A stretch of DNA of 64,000 nt, from the NCBI GenBank assembly GCA_030674185.1, contig CM060307.1, forward strand, positions 75,682,135 through 75,746,134, in the 5' to 3' direction. This document shows, one piece after another, positions 1 through 9,531 of the stretch. Under the pieces are notes generated by a model that saw only the letters and a program-made list of their open reading frames with translations, made no database searches and had not been told where the DNA came from. Position 1 is the stretch's first letter. Every line of letters begins with the position of its first letter. The translations under genes were made by a program, and so were the position numbers. Source of the stretch: Monoplex corrugatus (Eukaryota > Mollusca > Gastropoda > Littorinimorpha > Ranellidae).

Positions 1-553
1 AGTATAACTGACAGTGAACAAAACAAGCGAGTAACAGAACTGACAGTTATTTGAGCCCATCAATCTGCATGGGGAAAAGCGTTCAGTTGGCTACAGTTAA
101 GCTGGAAGAAGCCAATATAATAAGGTGCAGAACTTGAACAAAGTATGTCACAGTCTCCCAGTTCACTCGATGAAAATTGTTGCATAAACTATTAGAAGTC
201 TGTTTACTGTAAAAGCATGAAAGTAACGATCACATTTTCTTCTCAATCAGCAGAAAAGAAAGAAAACCTTCAGCTAAAAGTTAGCTCACTCTCTCTTTGT
301 GCTCTCATCCCCCCCCCCCCCCCCCCCCCCCCCCGTGTCTTTGATGTGGTAGCCCTGATATGGCTCTAGTGGTCAGCAGGACTATAAGCAATATGTACTT
401 TGACTTTGAACTTTCAGTCCTTTGCACACACACGCACAAAACACACCACACAGACACAAACACACAGACACACACACACACACACAGAGGCACACACACA
501 CACACACACACACACCAGAGAAACATGTGCATACACACACACACTCACACACA

Positions 554-640
<87 letters not shown>

Positions 641-892
641 ATTAACTGAATACATTTTGGCTTTTTTTTCTGACTACGTGATGAATAGATAATAACTCAA
701 TAAAAAAAAAAAAGGACACATAAATGTAGTTCTGAGCACTTCACAAAACCCTCAGAGACAGAAGCATCCACATACAAATACATGTGATCCCCTGTGGTTA
801 TGATGAAAACGGATTAACTGTAATACGTACTGGTACAAGTATTCATTGGAATGCTTATTTAAACTTTCTTTTGTTTTGTTTTATCCCCACAG
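1..892 (+). other. Last intron of the NOP56-like gene (partial)
   Basis: This is sequence upstream of a good 3' splice site (pyrimidine-rich stretch then CCCCACAG at 885-892). It contains a run of about 26 C (309-334) and a long CA array. No coding exon is visible. The reading frames across the CA array are low-complexity Thr/His or Cys/Val artefacts. Confidence 0.6.
423..638. repeat. (CA)n microsatellite, compound
   Basis: There are about 200 bp of CA dinucleotides with a few interruptions (CAGA, CATGTG, CTCA). The last 90 bp (550-638) are almost pure. Confidence 0.95.
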
Positions 893-1318
893 TTCTCAGT
901 AGTGCAGGCGAAGGAAGCTAAGAAGAAGAAAAAGAAGGAAAAGAAACAGCAGCAGCAGGAGAATGGAGAGGAGTCTTCCCAAGCAGAAACTACCATGGAG
1001 GTTGATGGTGAGACTCCCAAGAAGAAAAAGAAGAAAAAGAAGCATCAGGAAGAGAATGGTGAGGAAACCTCTCCAGCTGAAACCACCTTGGAGGTTGAAG
1101 GGGAAACCCCCAAGAAGAAAAAGAAAAACAAGAAGAGGAAAGCGGAGGATTCCCTCTTGAATAGCACTGCGGAAAGTGTGGACGGGGAGGAAGAGCCCAA
1201 AAAGAAAAAGAAAAAGGTAAAACATGAGGTAGAGGCTGCAGGTGACAGTACAGCTGGCGAAGAGACACCAGGGAAGAAAGAAAAGAAGAAGAAGAAGAAA
1301 TCTAAAGAGCTGGATTAG
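893..1318 (+). CDS. NOP56: Terminal coding exon, lysine-rich C-terminal tail, NOP56-like
   Basis: The exon opens in phase 0 directly after a CAG acceptor and encodes 142 residues to TAG at 1316-1318. The start FSVVQAKEAKKKKKKEKK resembles the end of the NOP56 helical region, where a VQA-EA segment is followed by KKxLKKEKK. Then come four or five imperfect repeats with a PKKKKKK block followed by an acidic Q/E-ENGEE-S-AETT stretch, ending KKKKKKSKELD. NOP56 is a core protein of box C/D snoRNPs in the nucleolus and guides rRNA 2'-O-methylation assembly. KKE/D tails are shared with NOP58 and dyskerin, so the tail alone does not settle the identity. Independent support is the neighbouring DNAAF9: from general knowledge, both genes map to human 20p13. 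No folded domain is in the window, so the call is inference. Confidence 0.6.
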   Translation, partial: FSVVQAKEAKKKKKKEKKQQQQENGEESSQAETTMEVDGETPKKKKKKKKHQEENGEETSPAETTLEVEGETPKKKKKNKKRKAEDSLLNSTAESVDGEEEPKKKKKKVKHEVEAAGDSTAGEETPGKKEKKKKKKSKELD

Positions 1319-1352
1319 AATTTTTGTCAGATTTCACGCATTTTCTGTTGTA

Positions 1353-1358
1353 AATAAA
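1353..1358 (+). terminator. Poly(A) signal AATAAA of the NOP56-like gene
   Basis: A canonical AATAAA lies 35 bp after the stop codon. A TG-rich stretch follows (TTGTTGGAGATGTGTCATGG), consistent with a downstream cleavage element. The 3' UTR would be very short. Confidence 0.7.
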
Positions 1359-1879
1359 AGTTGTTGGAGATGTGTCATGGTCAGAAGTGACAGAAACACT
1401 GAAATCATTCATTGTCTTTTGTGTGTGATTTCAAGCAAGAAGTCATTCTTGTTTGTATCTTCTGTATTCTGAACAGTGATGTGATGCCTGCATGTAAAAT
1501 ACATTTTCTTCTGGTTGTTCACCCACATTGTACAGGCATTCTGTTACTTTAGGCTTGTTTTTTTTTTTGTTTTTTTTTTGTCATAGAGGGTTAATCGATA
1601 AATTTGGGTCAGTCTCCCTGGATGATGATTCCATCCTTTTTTTGTTTTGTGACCTGTAAATGTATTTTTGTTTACCTATAATGAAATTGGATTTTTATAC
1701 AGAGTTTTGCCTGGGACAACTGTTTTAGGATCTTTAATATGCCGTAAGTGCATATTGCACTCTGCACCTGTATTTTATTTTGTCCGAAAGAGACTATCAC
1801 TCAAAATCTAGTGGAGGGGGAGAAAAATCTCTCTCTGTCCCAGAATTGAACCAGTTTTTTCTGCATCCTAGGCTTACTA
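1359..1879. other. Intergenic, no gene seen
   Basis: This is AT-rich sequence with T runs around 1559-1580. No splice-flanked open frame or repeat unit was recognised. Confidence 0.5.
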
Positions 1880-2110
1880 TCTTTGGTGGGTATCAGTCTT
1901 TGTTTTGAGAGATGTAGGCTACATGGTGGGTGGTATCATGTTTCGAAAATCTGAACTCTGACATGGTTCACAGGATCTTTAACTTGCATATATGATATTC
2001 TGCATAGGTATTGACACAAAGGATGTTCAGGCACTAGCCAGCTTGCACATACGTTGACCTGGGAGATCAGAAAAATCTTCACGCTTTACCTGCCAGGTGC
2101 TGCAAGACTT
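1880..2110 (+). repeat. Dispersed tRNA-derived-type repeat (family also at 28.9 kb)
   Basis: It shares an ordered set of motifs with 28895-29165: TGTTT..ATCATGTTT, a CTGACATGG block, AGGATCTTTAAC-TGCATA, a TGATATTCTGCATA block, GGCACTAG..CTGCACATA-GTTGACCTGGGAGATC, AAAATCT and CTTTACC-CCAGG. The final tRNA-like part, still visible in the 28.9 kb copy, is missing here. It is probably an old SINE-like element. Confidence 0.6.
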
Positions 2111-2387
2111 GATCGAATCTTTTGGGAGTCTAGTGTCTTGACTAGTTTGGCTATTACAGAGTTTGTCTGTATGTCTTTATAGTGTGTTCTGTCAAGCAAA
2201 CATTGTATCTACTTATGATTGATAGTTCTTTGGTATTATAGGTTTTTTTTGTGACATATTTCTGGGTTTGCAAAGAAAAAAATGGAAAGGAAAAGAGTTG
2301 TGTTTGATAGGGTGTATTTCTTAACTTTGTCACATCTGTTGTCCAGCCTTAACAAACTTAGTGCACTTTGTTTATTTTCCATTTGTT

Positions 2388-2560
2388 TAACCTTTTGACT
2401 CCCACAGTGAGTCAAAGGGTTAAACAAATGGAAACCATGCTATCAAAGCAAAAACTTAACCTTTTGATTCCCTCACCCTGTCCACCAGCTTCCTGCTGGA
2501 AGTTGGTGGGTAGGGTGAGGGATTCAAAGGGGTAAGTTTTTGCAGTTGGTGGATAGGGTG
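2388..2560. mobile_element. TTAA palindromic MITE-like element, copy A (degraded)
   Basis: The inner unit 2456-2535 runs TTAACCTTTTGATTCCCTCA...inverted...TGAGGGATTCAAAGG. The left outer end is collapsed to a hairpin at 2379-2431, whose 23-nt arms match with one mismatch around a 7-nt loop. The interior phrase ACCATGCTA-CAAAGCAAAA is shared with copies at 40.8, 44.2 and 46.5 kb, as is the right-hand TGCAGTTGGTGGATAGGGTG. The copy lacks one clean terminus. Confidence 0.75.
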
Positions 2561-3505
2561 GCTTTGTTTTCTCTGACATTCTTGACATCTGTACTCCATG
2601 CAGAAAAGTTCATTTCTCTTCTGAGGATTTTGTGTTTTGTACAGTTTCAGAACAAAATCTCTTGGTCAGTATAGATTCATTACTTGATCAGTATAGATTC
2701 ATTACTAAGGTCCACTTGTATAGAACGACTTCCATTTGCACATCAGACATTCAGCTTTGATCACTTCTTGCAAGTCTGCTCTGAAAGTTCATCTTTATCG
2801 ACTGTTGTGTGGGTGTGGGTGTGTGCGTGTGTGCGTTTAAATGGATGAGTGCTTCAGTGTGTATGTCTATGCTATATTTTGTGTATGTGTGTGTGTATAT
2901 GTGCAAGAGAGAGGAGTGGCTTTTCCGTTTTTTCCCCCATTTTGATTAACATATGAAGCACATGTGTCACTATAATTTTTTTATAGCTTCCTTTGAACAT
3001 TGCATTATTACAGTTCATCTGTTTTCATCATTATTTTTCGGGCATAAGGGATTATCATGTATTTGCCTTATGTGTGTGTGTGTTTGTCTCTCACTCTATC
3101 GTTAAATGATTAAGACACTGTGAGATGAAATGCTGTGAAAGTAGTAGTATTTCTCATGTGGTTTTGACAGTTAAAATCTTTGCCCTTTAAATGGTATGGG
3201 TTTTGTTTTGTTGTTGTTGAAAAAATCCTAAATAATGAGACCAGCAGCTAGACTTGAAAAAAATGGTAGTCATTAATCCAGTTTATCCAGTGGGAAATTC
3301 AGTTCGAAAGTGAACAAATCAGTGGAACTCAAGGCGGTGTGGAGGGAGGTTATTGATAAGGTGATGGAATTTGTAAGCGGTCATTAAGTTGCAGTGAGTG
3401 ACACGGAGAGAGAACATATCTGAGTGTGTGTGTGTGTATGTACGTATGTATATGTGTATACACACACACACAGACACACACACACAGACACACACACATA
3501 TATAT
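2561..3505. other. Intergenic, simple repeats only
   Basis: The stretch has short GT-rich patches (2804-2910, 3071-3083) and a mixed GT/CA patch at 3425-3500. There is a short direct repeat of GATCAGTATAGATTCATTAC near 2672-2704. No gene was seen. Confidence 0.5.
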
Positions 3506-5468
3506 AGGGTGAAGTGGGGCAATTCCACCACCTACTTTCGTTAAATGACTCTCAGCATGAAATTGTTTGAGTAATTCATAACACATTGAACACAAAGCAC
3601 GAGATAGAGTGAGGATTTAATATATAGCATCACTTAATCAAAAGTTAACACTGTGAGGACATACTAAACTTTTCATCAAATTTTAAAACAATGCACAAAT
3701 ATGGAGTAATTCCACCCCCATCTGACAAACTCCACTTAACAAAAACTTAGGCTACATAGGTTGATAGGCCTACATATGAGAAAGAAAAATAAGGTCACAC
3801 AAAAGGTGACGCACAAACTGAATTTGGCAAAATGCTGAAAAAAAGCAGAGAAATTACTTAAAAGCATCAAAAATGTTTCGTTCCACAACTCCAATAGGTT
3901 GGAAGTCAATGTCACTGTCACTGTTGTTAGGTCGTTTTGTGCTGGAACCCATTCTTTGTCTGCTGAGTTGTCAACTGCGGAGTCAATGTCACTGTTACTA
4001 TTGTCATTGTACTTTGTCTGGTTTGTCTGTCTACGTGGTCGTTTCCCTTTGTCATTGGTGCTGGTACTGGCAAGGCTTTTCTTGGGTCGGCCTCTTTTGT
4101 CACCTTCTGTTCTTGTGCTGCCGCCGCCGCCTCCTCTGTATGCCTTGTGATATATTCAAGCGATGTGAGGCTATCACCGTACATTCTCTGCACAGACGTT
4201 TTCCTCCCTGACTGCTGCCTCTTGATCCCCAGAATTGGGGAGATTTTCTTCATGAAGAAGTCCTTGATGCTTGATGGGGTACTGGCTGAAGACGGTGGTG
4301 GAGAGGGATGTGATAACGAAGATGGATGGGGGTCCGGTGAAGGGTTTGTGCCACTGGTTGATGGCTGAGGGTCTGAAAATGAACCAGGGTCTGAGCAGGG
4401 AGAACTGTCTGCTGTGGCACCATCTGTGGGTGGGGCGAGCTTATCAAACACCTCAGCAGCCTGATACTGTGTTGCAGGCACAGCCTCCGGGTTGAAGGAC
4501 ATGATCCCTCATCACTTAAATTCTGACGATGTTGTCGGCGCTGAGGCACTCAGACTCCCACAGCTGCCTTAGAAGGCTTGGAAACACCTTTGTCAGGGCT
4601 GTTCCAAGATTTTGGCAGGTGAAGATGAGAATCTTCTCCCACATCGTCTTCAAAGGGGCATAGACCCCAACATCCAGAGGTTGCAGTGTATGGGTACTGT
4701 TGGGCGGGAACTTTAATAAGATCACCTTATTTCTCACCATTGATTGGATAAGGGGGACATAAATGTGGGATTTGTGACTGTCAAATAATAGCACTGGTCT
4801 TTCAGGTGGGATTGAAGCCAAGAATTGTTTTTCAAACCAGTCCACGAACACCACACTGTCCATCTAGCCTTTGTCGGAGCAGGTGTACCTGGCATCCTGT
4901 GGGCCGTTCGTCATTCAGGTCCACGGAGGTTCTTGGCAGAATAAACCACATATGGAGGCAGCATTAGACCATCTGCACGAGCACAGCCATTAACTGTGAT
5001 TGAATCACGACCTGAGCCCCCAATCACTCTGAACAGGTGTGAAATGTTCTTTTGGCAAATGCCTTTGAACCCTTTTGGGTCCAATGGCATTCCCGTATCA
5101 TCTACATTGTAAATAAGGTCTGGCCTGTTGGTTAGTCCATTCTCCTCCAAGGACAGATTTCACGAGGGCGAACCATTCCTTTAGGACTGTGGCGTTTGCA
5201 GAGGTCTTGGCTGTGCTTAGCTTGAGTTGCTCAGGCAGCCGCGTTGTCAGTTGAGGATGCCTCTTTAAGAAAGCCCGCAACCAGTCTTCTGTAGGCAGTG
5301 ATTTGAAAGGGTTGTCATTCAGTGATGATGAGAAATCTGCTACCAGATGAATAGTTTCAGAGCGGGTCAAGCTGAAACCCATCTTGCCATAAGAAGGCAT
5401 TCTTCCAGTTCTGTCTCTTGTTCAGCAGTGAGGGCAGTGTTCCTACCAGCACCTAGTTTCTTGTACCT
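3506..5468 (-). pseudogene. Decayed pogo-like (CENP-B/Tigger/jerky type) DNA transposase
   Basis: Read on the minus strand, a CAG acceptor near 5467 opens an exon with YKKLGAGRNTALTAEQETEL, the start of a Tc5/CENP-B helix-turn-helix region. A GFSLTRSE...W...FLKRHPQL block (5100-5400) completes it. The DDE catalytic domain follows with LIYNVDDTG (about 5090-5115), LLFDSHKSH (4770-4800) and LLKFPPNSTHTLQPLDVGV (4665-4720). A Ser/Pro-rich C-terminal tail with SIKDFFMKKI ends near 3927. The frame is broken at about 5385 and 5140 and again between 4910 and 4863, where a TAG also interrupts SDKG*MDS. The upstream DNA-binding exon was not found. The low-coordinate end may lie near GGTGAAGTGGGGCAATTCC at 3508, but a matching inverted terminal repeat was not located. 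It is a non-functional copy. Confidence 0.85.
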
Positions 5469-6640
5469 GCAAACAGAAGGGTAGGCCTATAAAAAGGATT
5501 GATATCATAGTCCAGAATTAGCTAACAAAACCAAAATTCCTACCTTACACATGATTATCATAGGCTACAATCAAACGGGATCAACGAGAGTTTGCTGACT
5601 ATTGGGAAAAGGATATTTCAGCATTTTATCAGAACCAGTGTTATGTTTTCAGATTCAAAGATTGCACCAATGTAAAAAATATGAGAATGAAAATGGTCAT
5701 TAAAAATGTCCTTAGACAGCCTTGATTCTATAGGATAAAAGAAATATAATCATGAAAATATGTCCTTGTGATGGCTCATGGCCAATAGAACAAAGACTAA
5801 ATAAACAAAAAGGGAATGAATTGCATGGGATTGAAAGTGAAAATTTGAAAAGAGGGTCTGTTTTACATAGGCCTACATATTTAAAAATTATATATATATA
5901 TATAATATATATGAAATACTGGAAACACTTTCAGGACTTGCAGATGTAACACTTAACTGTGTTGTACTCTCTCATTACTGTAAAAAAAAAAAAAGTTTCC
6001 TTTCGTTTCATCAGTAGAACTGTTTATCCAGTTTTTCTTTTTTCATATAACCATGGAAATAGTAGCAGATGGACAGATTAACATGTGCTAATTAGTAGAT
6101 TTTCAGAGTAGCCTACTTCTTCAGGTAAAATTATTAAAAAGTAAATCAGTGAATGGTAGAAAAAATAAAAACAGGAAAACAGTTGACTTATCAGTTAGCG
6201 TTTAGGCTAGAGGCACAAAAAGGTTAGTCTGTGTCAAGTTTAAGACGTGCACTAGTCGGTGGTTAAGACATGAGATTTCCATCCAGGTCTTGTATTCAAT
6301 CTTGTCTGGGTATCTCCTGCAATGTGGGTAAAGACCGAAGATTTTTTCAACTTATGTGCAGATCTATTCGTGTCAAAATTTCCTTTATGTGTATACAGGC
6401 AAAATAAGGTGTGTACACACACACCTGAGAAAAATGGAATGCTTGAAGAAAAAAGTGATTTTGTCAGAATCATTTCACAAATAATTGACAAACAACAGCA
6501 TAACCTTTTCCTGTTTTATAACTGTCAATAAACATACAAAAAGAATGTGTGGCCATTTCATCATTTAGCTGTTGCTTACTTGTAATATGTTTGTGTGTGT
6601 GTGATGCAACACCTGACACTCATATAACCTGAGTCACTCA
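5469..6640. other. Intergenic, AT-rich, no gene seen
   Basis: It holds a short (TA)n patch at 5889-5912. No recognisable exon or element boundary was seen. It may include the upstream intron of the pogo-like element. Confidence 0.5.
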
Positions 6641-6656
6641 TTCACCACTTCATTTA

Positions 6657-6690
6657 TCACACACACACACACACACCACACACACACACA

Positions 6691-6770
<80 letters not shown>

Positions 6771-6790
6771 ACACACCCCACACACACACA
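6657..6790. repeat. (CA)n microsatellite
   Basis: It consists of about 130 bp of CA repeats with a few CACC interruptions. Confidence 0.95.
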
Positions 6791-6954
6791 ATGTATGAGC
6801 GCAGAGAGAAAAAGATTTAATCTGAAAACATAACACAGACACACACACTGAAATTTTCAGACTTCAATGTGAAAACCATCAGTCTATACACAGTTTGAGC
6901 AGTCAGTGAATTTGTTATCACACATTTGATGCTATCCATGCATCACGGACATAC

Positions 6955-7980
6955 CTTGTCCCTGTGGTACTGTATCTGAATTATGCTTAATTGATTATAC
7001 CAAGGCTTTCGAACTGGTAAGGCATGAAGAATTGACCAACCGACTAGAAAGGCTCAATACTGATGGAAAAATCTAAAAATTATCAGATATATGTAATGGG
7101 AACAAACAGCAGCTATGAGAATAGAAAACGATAAAAGCTCTTTACAAAATATTAAAAGAGGGGTCAGGCAGGGGTGTGTTCTGTCACCAGATTTGTTTTC
7201 ACTTTACAGCGAAATCATCAAGATAAAACTAGAAGAATGCTTTGAGATAAAGGTTGGAGGAAAAATGATGAACATTTGTTACGCAGATGACACCATGCTA
7301 ATTGCAGAAAAAGAAAGGGACCCACAAAACCTTGTGAATATAATAGAAATAGCAAAAACAAAGGTCTGGAGCTAAATATCAAGAAGACTGAAGTCATGGT
7401 AATCAGTAAAAAACATGAAATCCCCTCATGCGCAGTAACAGCAAATGGCACAAACTTGAAACGGGCTGATAAGTTTAAATATCTGGGAACGGTCATTTCA
7501 CCAGACAGCAGATGCACATCGGAAATAGCCAGCAGAATCGGCAAAGCCAAAACAGCATTCTAGAAGATGAAAAGCCTTCTTACCAACAAATGCCTATCAA
7601 TTAACATCAGGAAGAGAGTTCTTGAATGTTATATAGAACCAATACTGTTATACAGTTGTGAGGTGTGGACAATCAACATGCAAAGACAGGACAAGATTGA
7701 GGCAGCCGAGATGTGGTTTCTAAGAAGACCGTTGCGAGTTCCATGGACAGCAAAGAAAATAAACGAGACAGTCTTGATGGAGGCAGACACTAGGTCATAG
7801 ATAAAGAAGCTCAGGAAAAGACAAAACAACATTTATAGGCATTTTATGAGGCAAGAGAAATTAGAGCATCTAGTCACAACAGGAAAGCTGGAGGGAAAAA
7901 ACACCAGGTAGACCCAGGGAGAAAATGCTGGATGGTTTTGTGGAACGGATTAAGACAGAAAGGGTAGGAGATGCAGTGAC
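6955..7980 (+). pseudogene. LINE fragment A: reverse transcriptase and C-terminal region
   Basis: This is a 5'-truncated, frameshifted non-LTR retrotransposon. RT motif A appears as LIDYTKAFELVRHEEL (about 6985-7035). Motif B is KRGVRQGCVLSPDLF (7155-7200), and the active site is CYADDTML (YADD at 7280-7291). Another frame then gives ELNIKKTEVMVIS, FKYLGTVIS and LLYSCEVWT. The conserved C-terminal phrase RVPWTAKKINETVLMEA follows, then LEHLVTTGKLEG. Internal stops occur near 7072, 7561 and 7798. The same family recurs at 13446-13939 and as a tail fragment at 12421-12477. The clade is not assigned. The copy stops at about 7980, where another LINE begins. Confidence 0.85.
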
Positions 7981-9227
7981 AAAAGATAATCTCCTCAATC
8001 CTTTCCAGTCAGCCTACCGCCAGTGCCATAGCACTGAAACTGCCCTGCTACACATTCTCAACAATCTCCTCCTTGCAACTGATACTGGCAAAGTCTCTCT
8101 CCTCACACTCCTTGATCTGTCTGCAGCCTTCGATACTATTGACCATGGTATTCTCCTTTCTAGACTTCATCATACTTTTGGCATCTCTGACATTGCTCTC
8201 TCCTGGTTCACTTCATATCTATCAAACAGAAAACAAACTGTTCTCATTAATGGCACTTACTCTCAACCTGCATACCTGACCTGTGGTGTTCCACAAGGAT
8301 CTGTCCTTGGCCCTGTTCTTTTCACTCTTTACACTTCCCCCCTGTCCACCATCATCAACTCCCACTCTATAAAACACCACTTCTATGCTGATGACACCCA
8401 ACTTCTAGACAGTGACACACCAGACAATATACAGCGCCTCTTGACTCGCACCACTGAGTGTTACTCGGACATTAAGAACTGGATGACGTTCAACAAACTT
8501 CAGCTTAATGATGACAAGACAGAAGCTATCCTCATTGGCACCCGTCAGAAACTTTCTCAGCTGCCTCCTCTTTCTCTCCGATTATGTAACACGTCAGTCC
8601 CAATTTCTGATTCAGCTAAAAACCTTGGTGTCTGCATTGACTCTACCCTCTCCATGAACAACTTTGTTTCTCAAACTGCCAGATCTTGCTACTATCACCT
8701 CCATCGTATAAGCCTGATCAGGAAGTATCTCTCTGTGGAAACAACTGCAAAACTCGTTCTCTCCTTCATAATGTCTCGCATTGACTATTGCAATTCACTC
8801 CTGTCTGGTCTTCCTGCCTCCACCATTCACATTCTGCAGCGCATTCAAAACAATGCTGCACGCCTTGTACTCAAAAAGAAAAAAAGCTGACCACATATCT
8901 CCTCTCCTGGCACAACTTCACTGGCTCCCTGTATCAAAGCGCATACAGTACAAACTAGACACCATGTGCTACAAAAGCCTCAATAACGCAGTCCCCGATT
9001 ACCTGTCAAGCCTACTTGAGATCTATGTTCCCTCACGTACCCTCCGCTCTGCCTCCGATCCTCTGACTTTTCGCTTTCCACGCACTAAGCTCAATACCTA
9101 TGGTCCACGAGCCTTCTCTGTTTCTGGTCCACTTTCCTGGAACAAACTTCCTCTCTCAGTCCGTCAGCAACCTACTTTTGTCTCCCTCAAGTCCGCTCTC
9201 AAAACTCACCTTTTCTCCTCTGCATAA
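7981..9227 (+). pseudogene. LINE fragment B: L2/CR1-type reverse transcriptase
   Basis: The open frame from about 7985 carries the family-typical start NLLNPFQSAYRQCHSTETAL. It continues with motif A LLDLSAAFDTIDH, motif B GVPQGSVLGPVLF and the active site FYADDTQL (YADD at 8384-8395). The thumb and C-terminal region has WMTFNKLQLNDDKTE, NLGVCIDSTLSM and SRIDYCNSLLSGLP. An indel in an A-rich run at about 8875-8885 shifts the frame. The second part then continues to TAA at 9225-9227 with HISPLLAQLHWLPV, TYGPRAFSVSGP and WNKLP. The endonuclease and N-terminal part are missing, so the copy is 5'-truncated. The first 19 codons of the open frame (7925-7981) belong to LINE fragment A, so the long frame is an accidental fusion at the junction. 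Confidence 0.88.
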
Positions 9228-9299
9228 AATCCTGACCTCACTCAATCCCCTCTGCAACCTGTCTCCACTCGGAGGGGAATCACATTGTAGAAAGAAACT

Positions 9300-9515
9300 C
9301 TAGGGAGAGCTAGACAACAGAAGGTCTTCAGAGAAGTAACCCCCTTCAGACAAGTGTTTCGGCCCTGAACTCCTTACACTCTCGGGGGGCCGGGCCACAT
9401 CCAGGTCATGACTCCTGTCTTTTTTTTTTTTTCCCCACGACGGGGAGCGAACCTGGGCGATTCTGCGCTTCAGAACTGCGGTACGCGGTTTTACCAATGT
9501 GCTAACGGGGCACAC
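9300..9515 (-). repeat. SINE-like block with tRNA-like head
   Basis: On the minus strand 9511-9433 reads as a degenerate 79-nt tRNA. It has 5' GCCCCGTTAGCACATTGG (A-box-like TTAGCACATTGG), a TTCT..AGAA anticodon-stem-like hairpin, GGTTCGCTCCC (B-box-like) and 3' GTGGGGA, which pairs with CCCC at the start. A run of 12-13 A follows, then about 120 bp of non-tRNA sequence. The base after the anticodon stem is not U, and the T stem is poor. I read it as a tRNA-derived SINE-like sequence, not a working tRNA gene. Confidence 0.45.
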
Positions 9516-9531
9516 ATCATCTGTAGGGAAT

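Noticed and set aside
672..741. Possible C/D snoRNA in the NOP56-like intron (GTGATGA at 678, CTGA at 732)
   Set aside because: Spacing is right and NOP56 introns host such RNAs in vertebrates. However, the terminal stem pairs poorly, the interior is A-rich and no guide element was seen.
9433..9511. Functional tRNA gene (minus)
   Set aside because: The anticodon loop lacks the conserved U, and the T stem does not pair well. An A run and SINE-like body follow.
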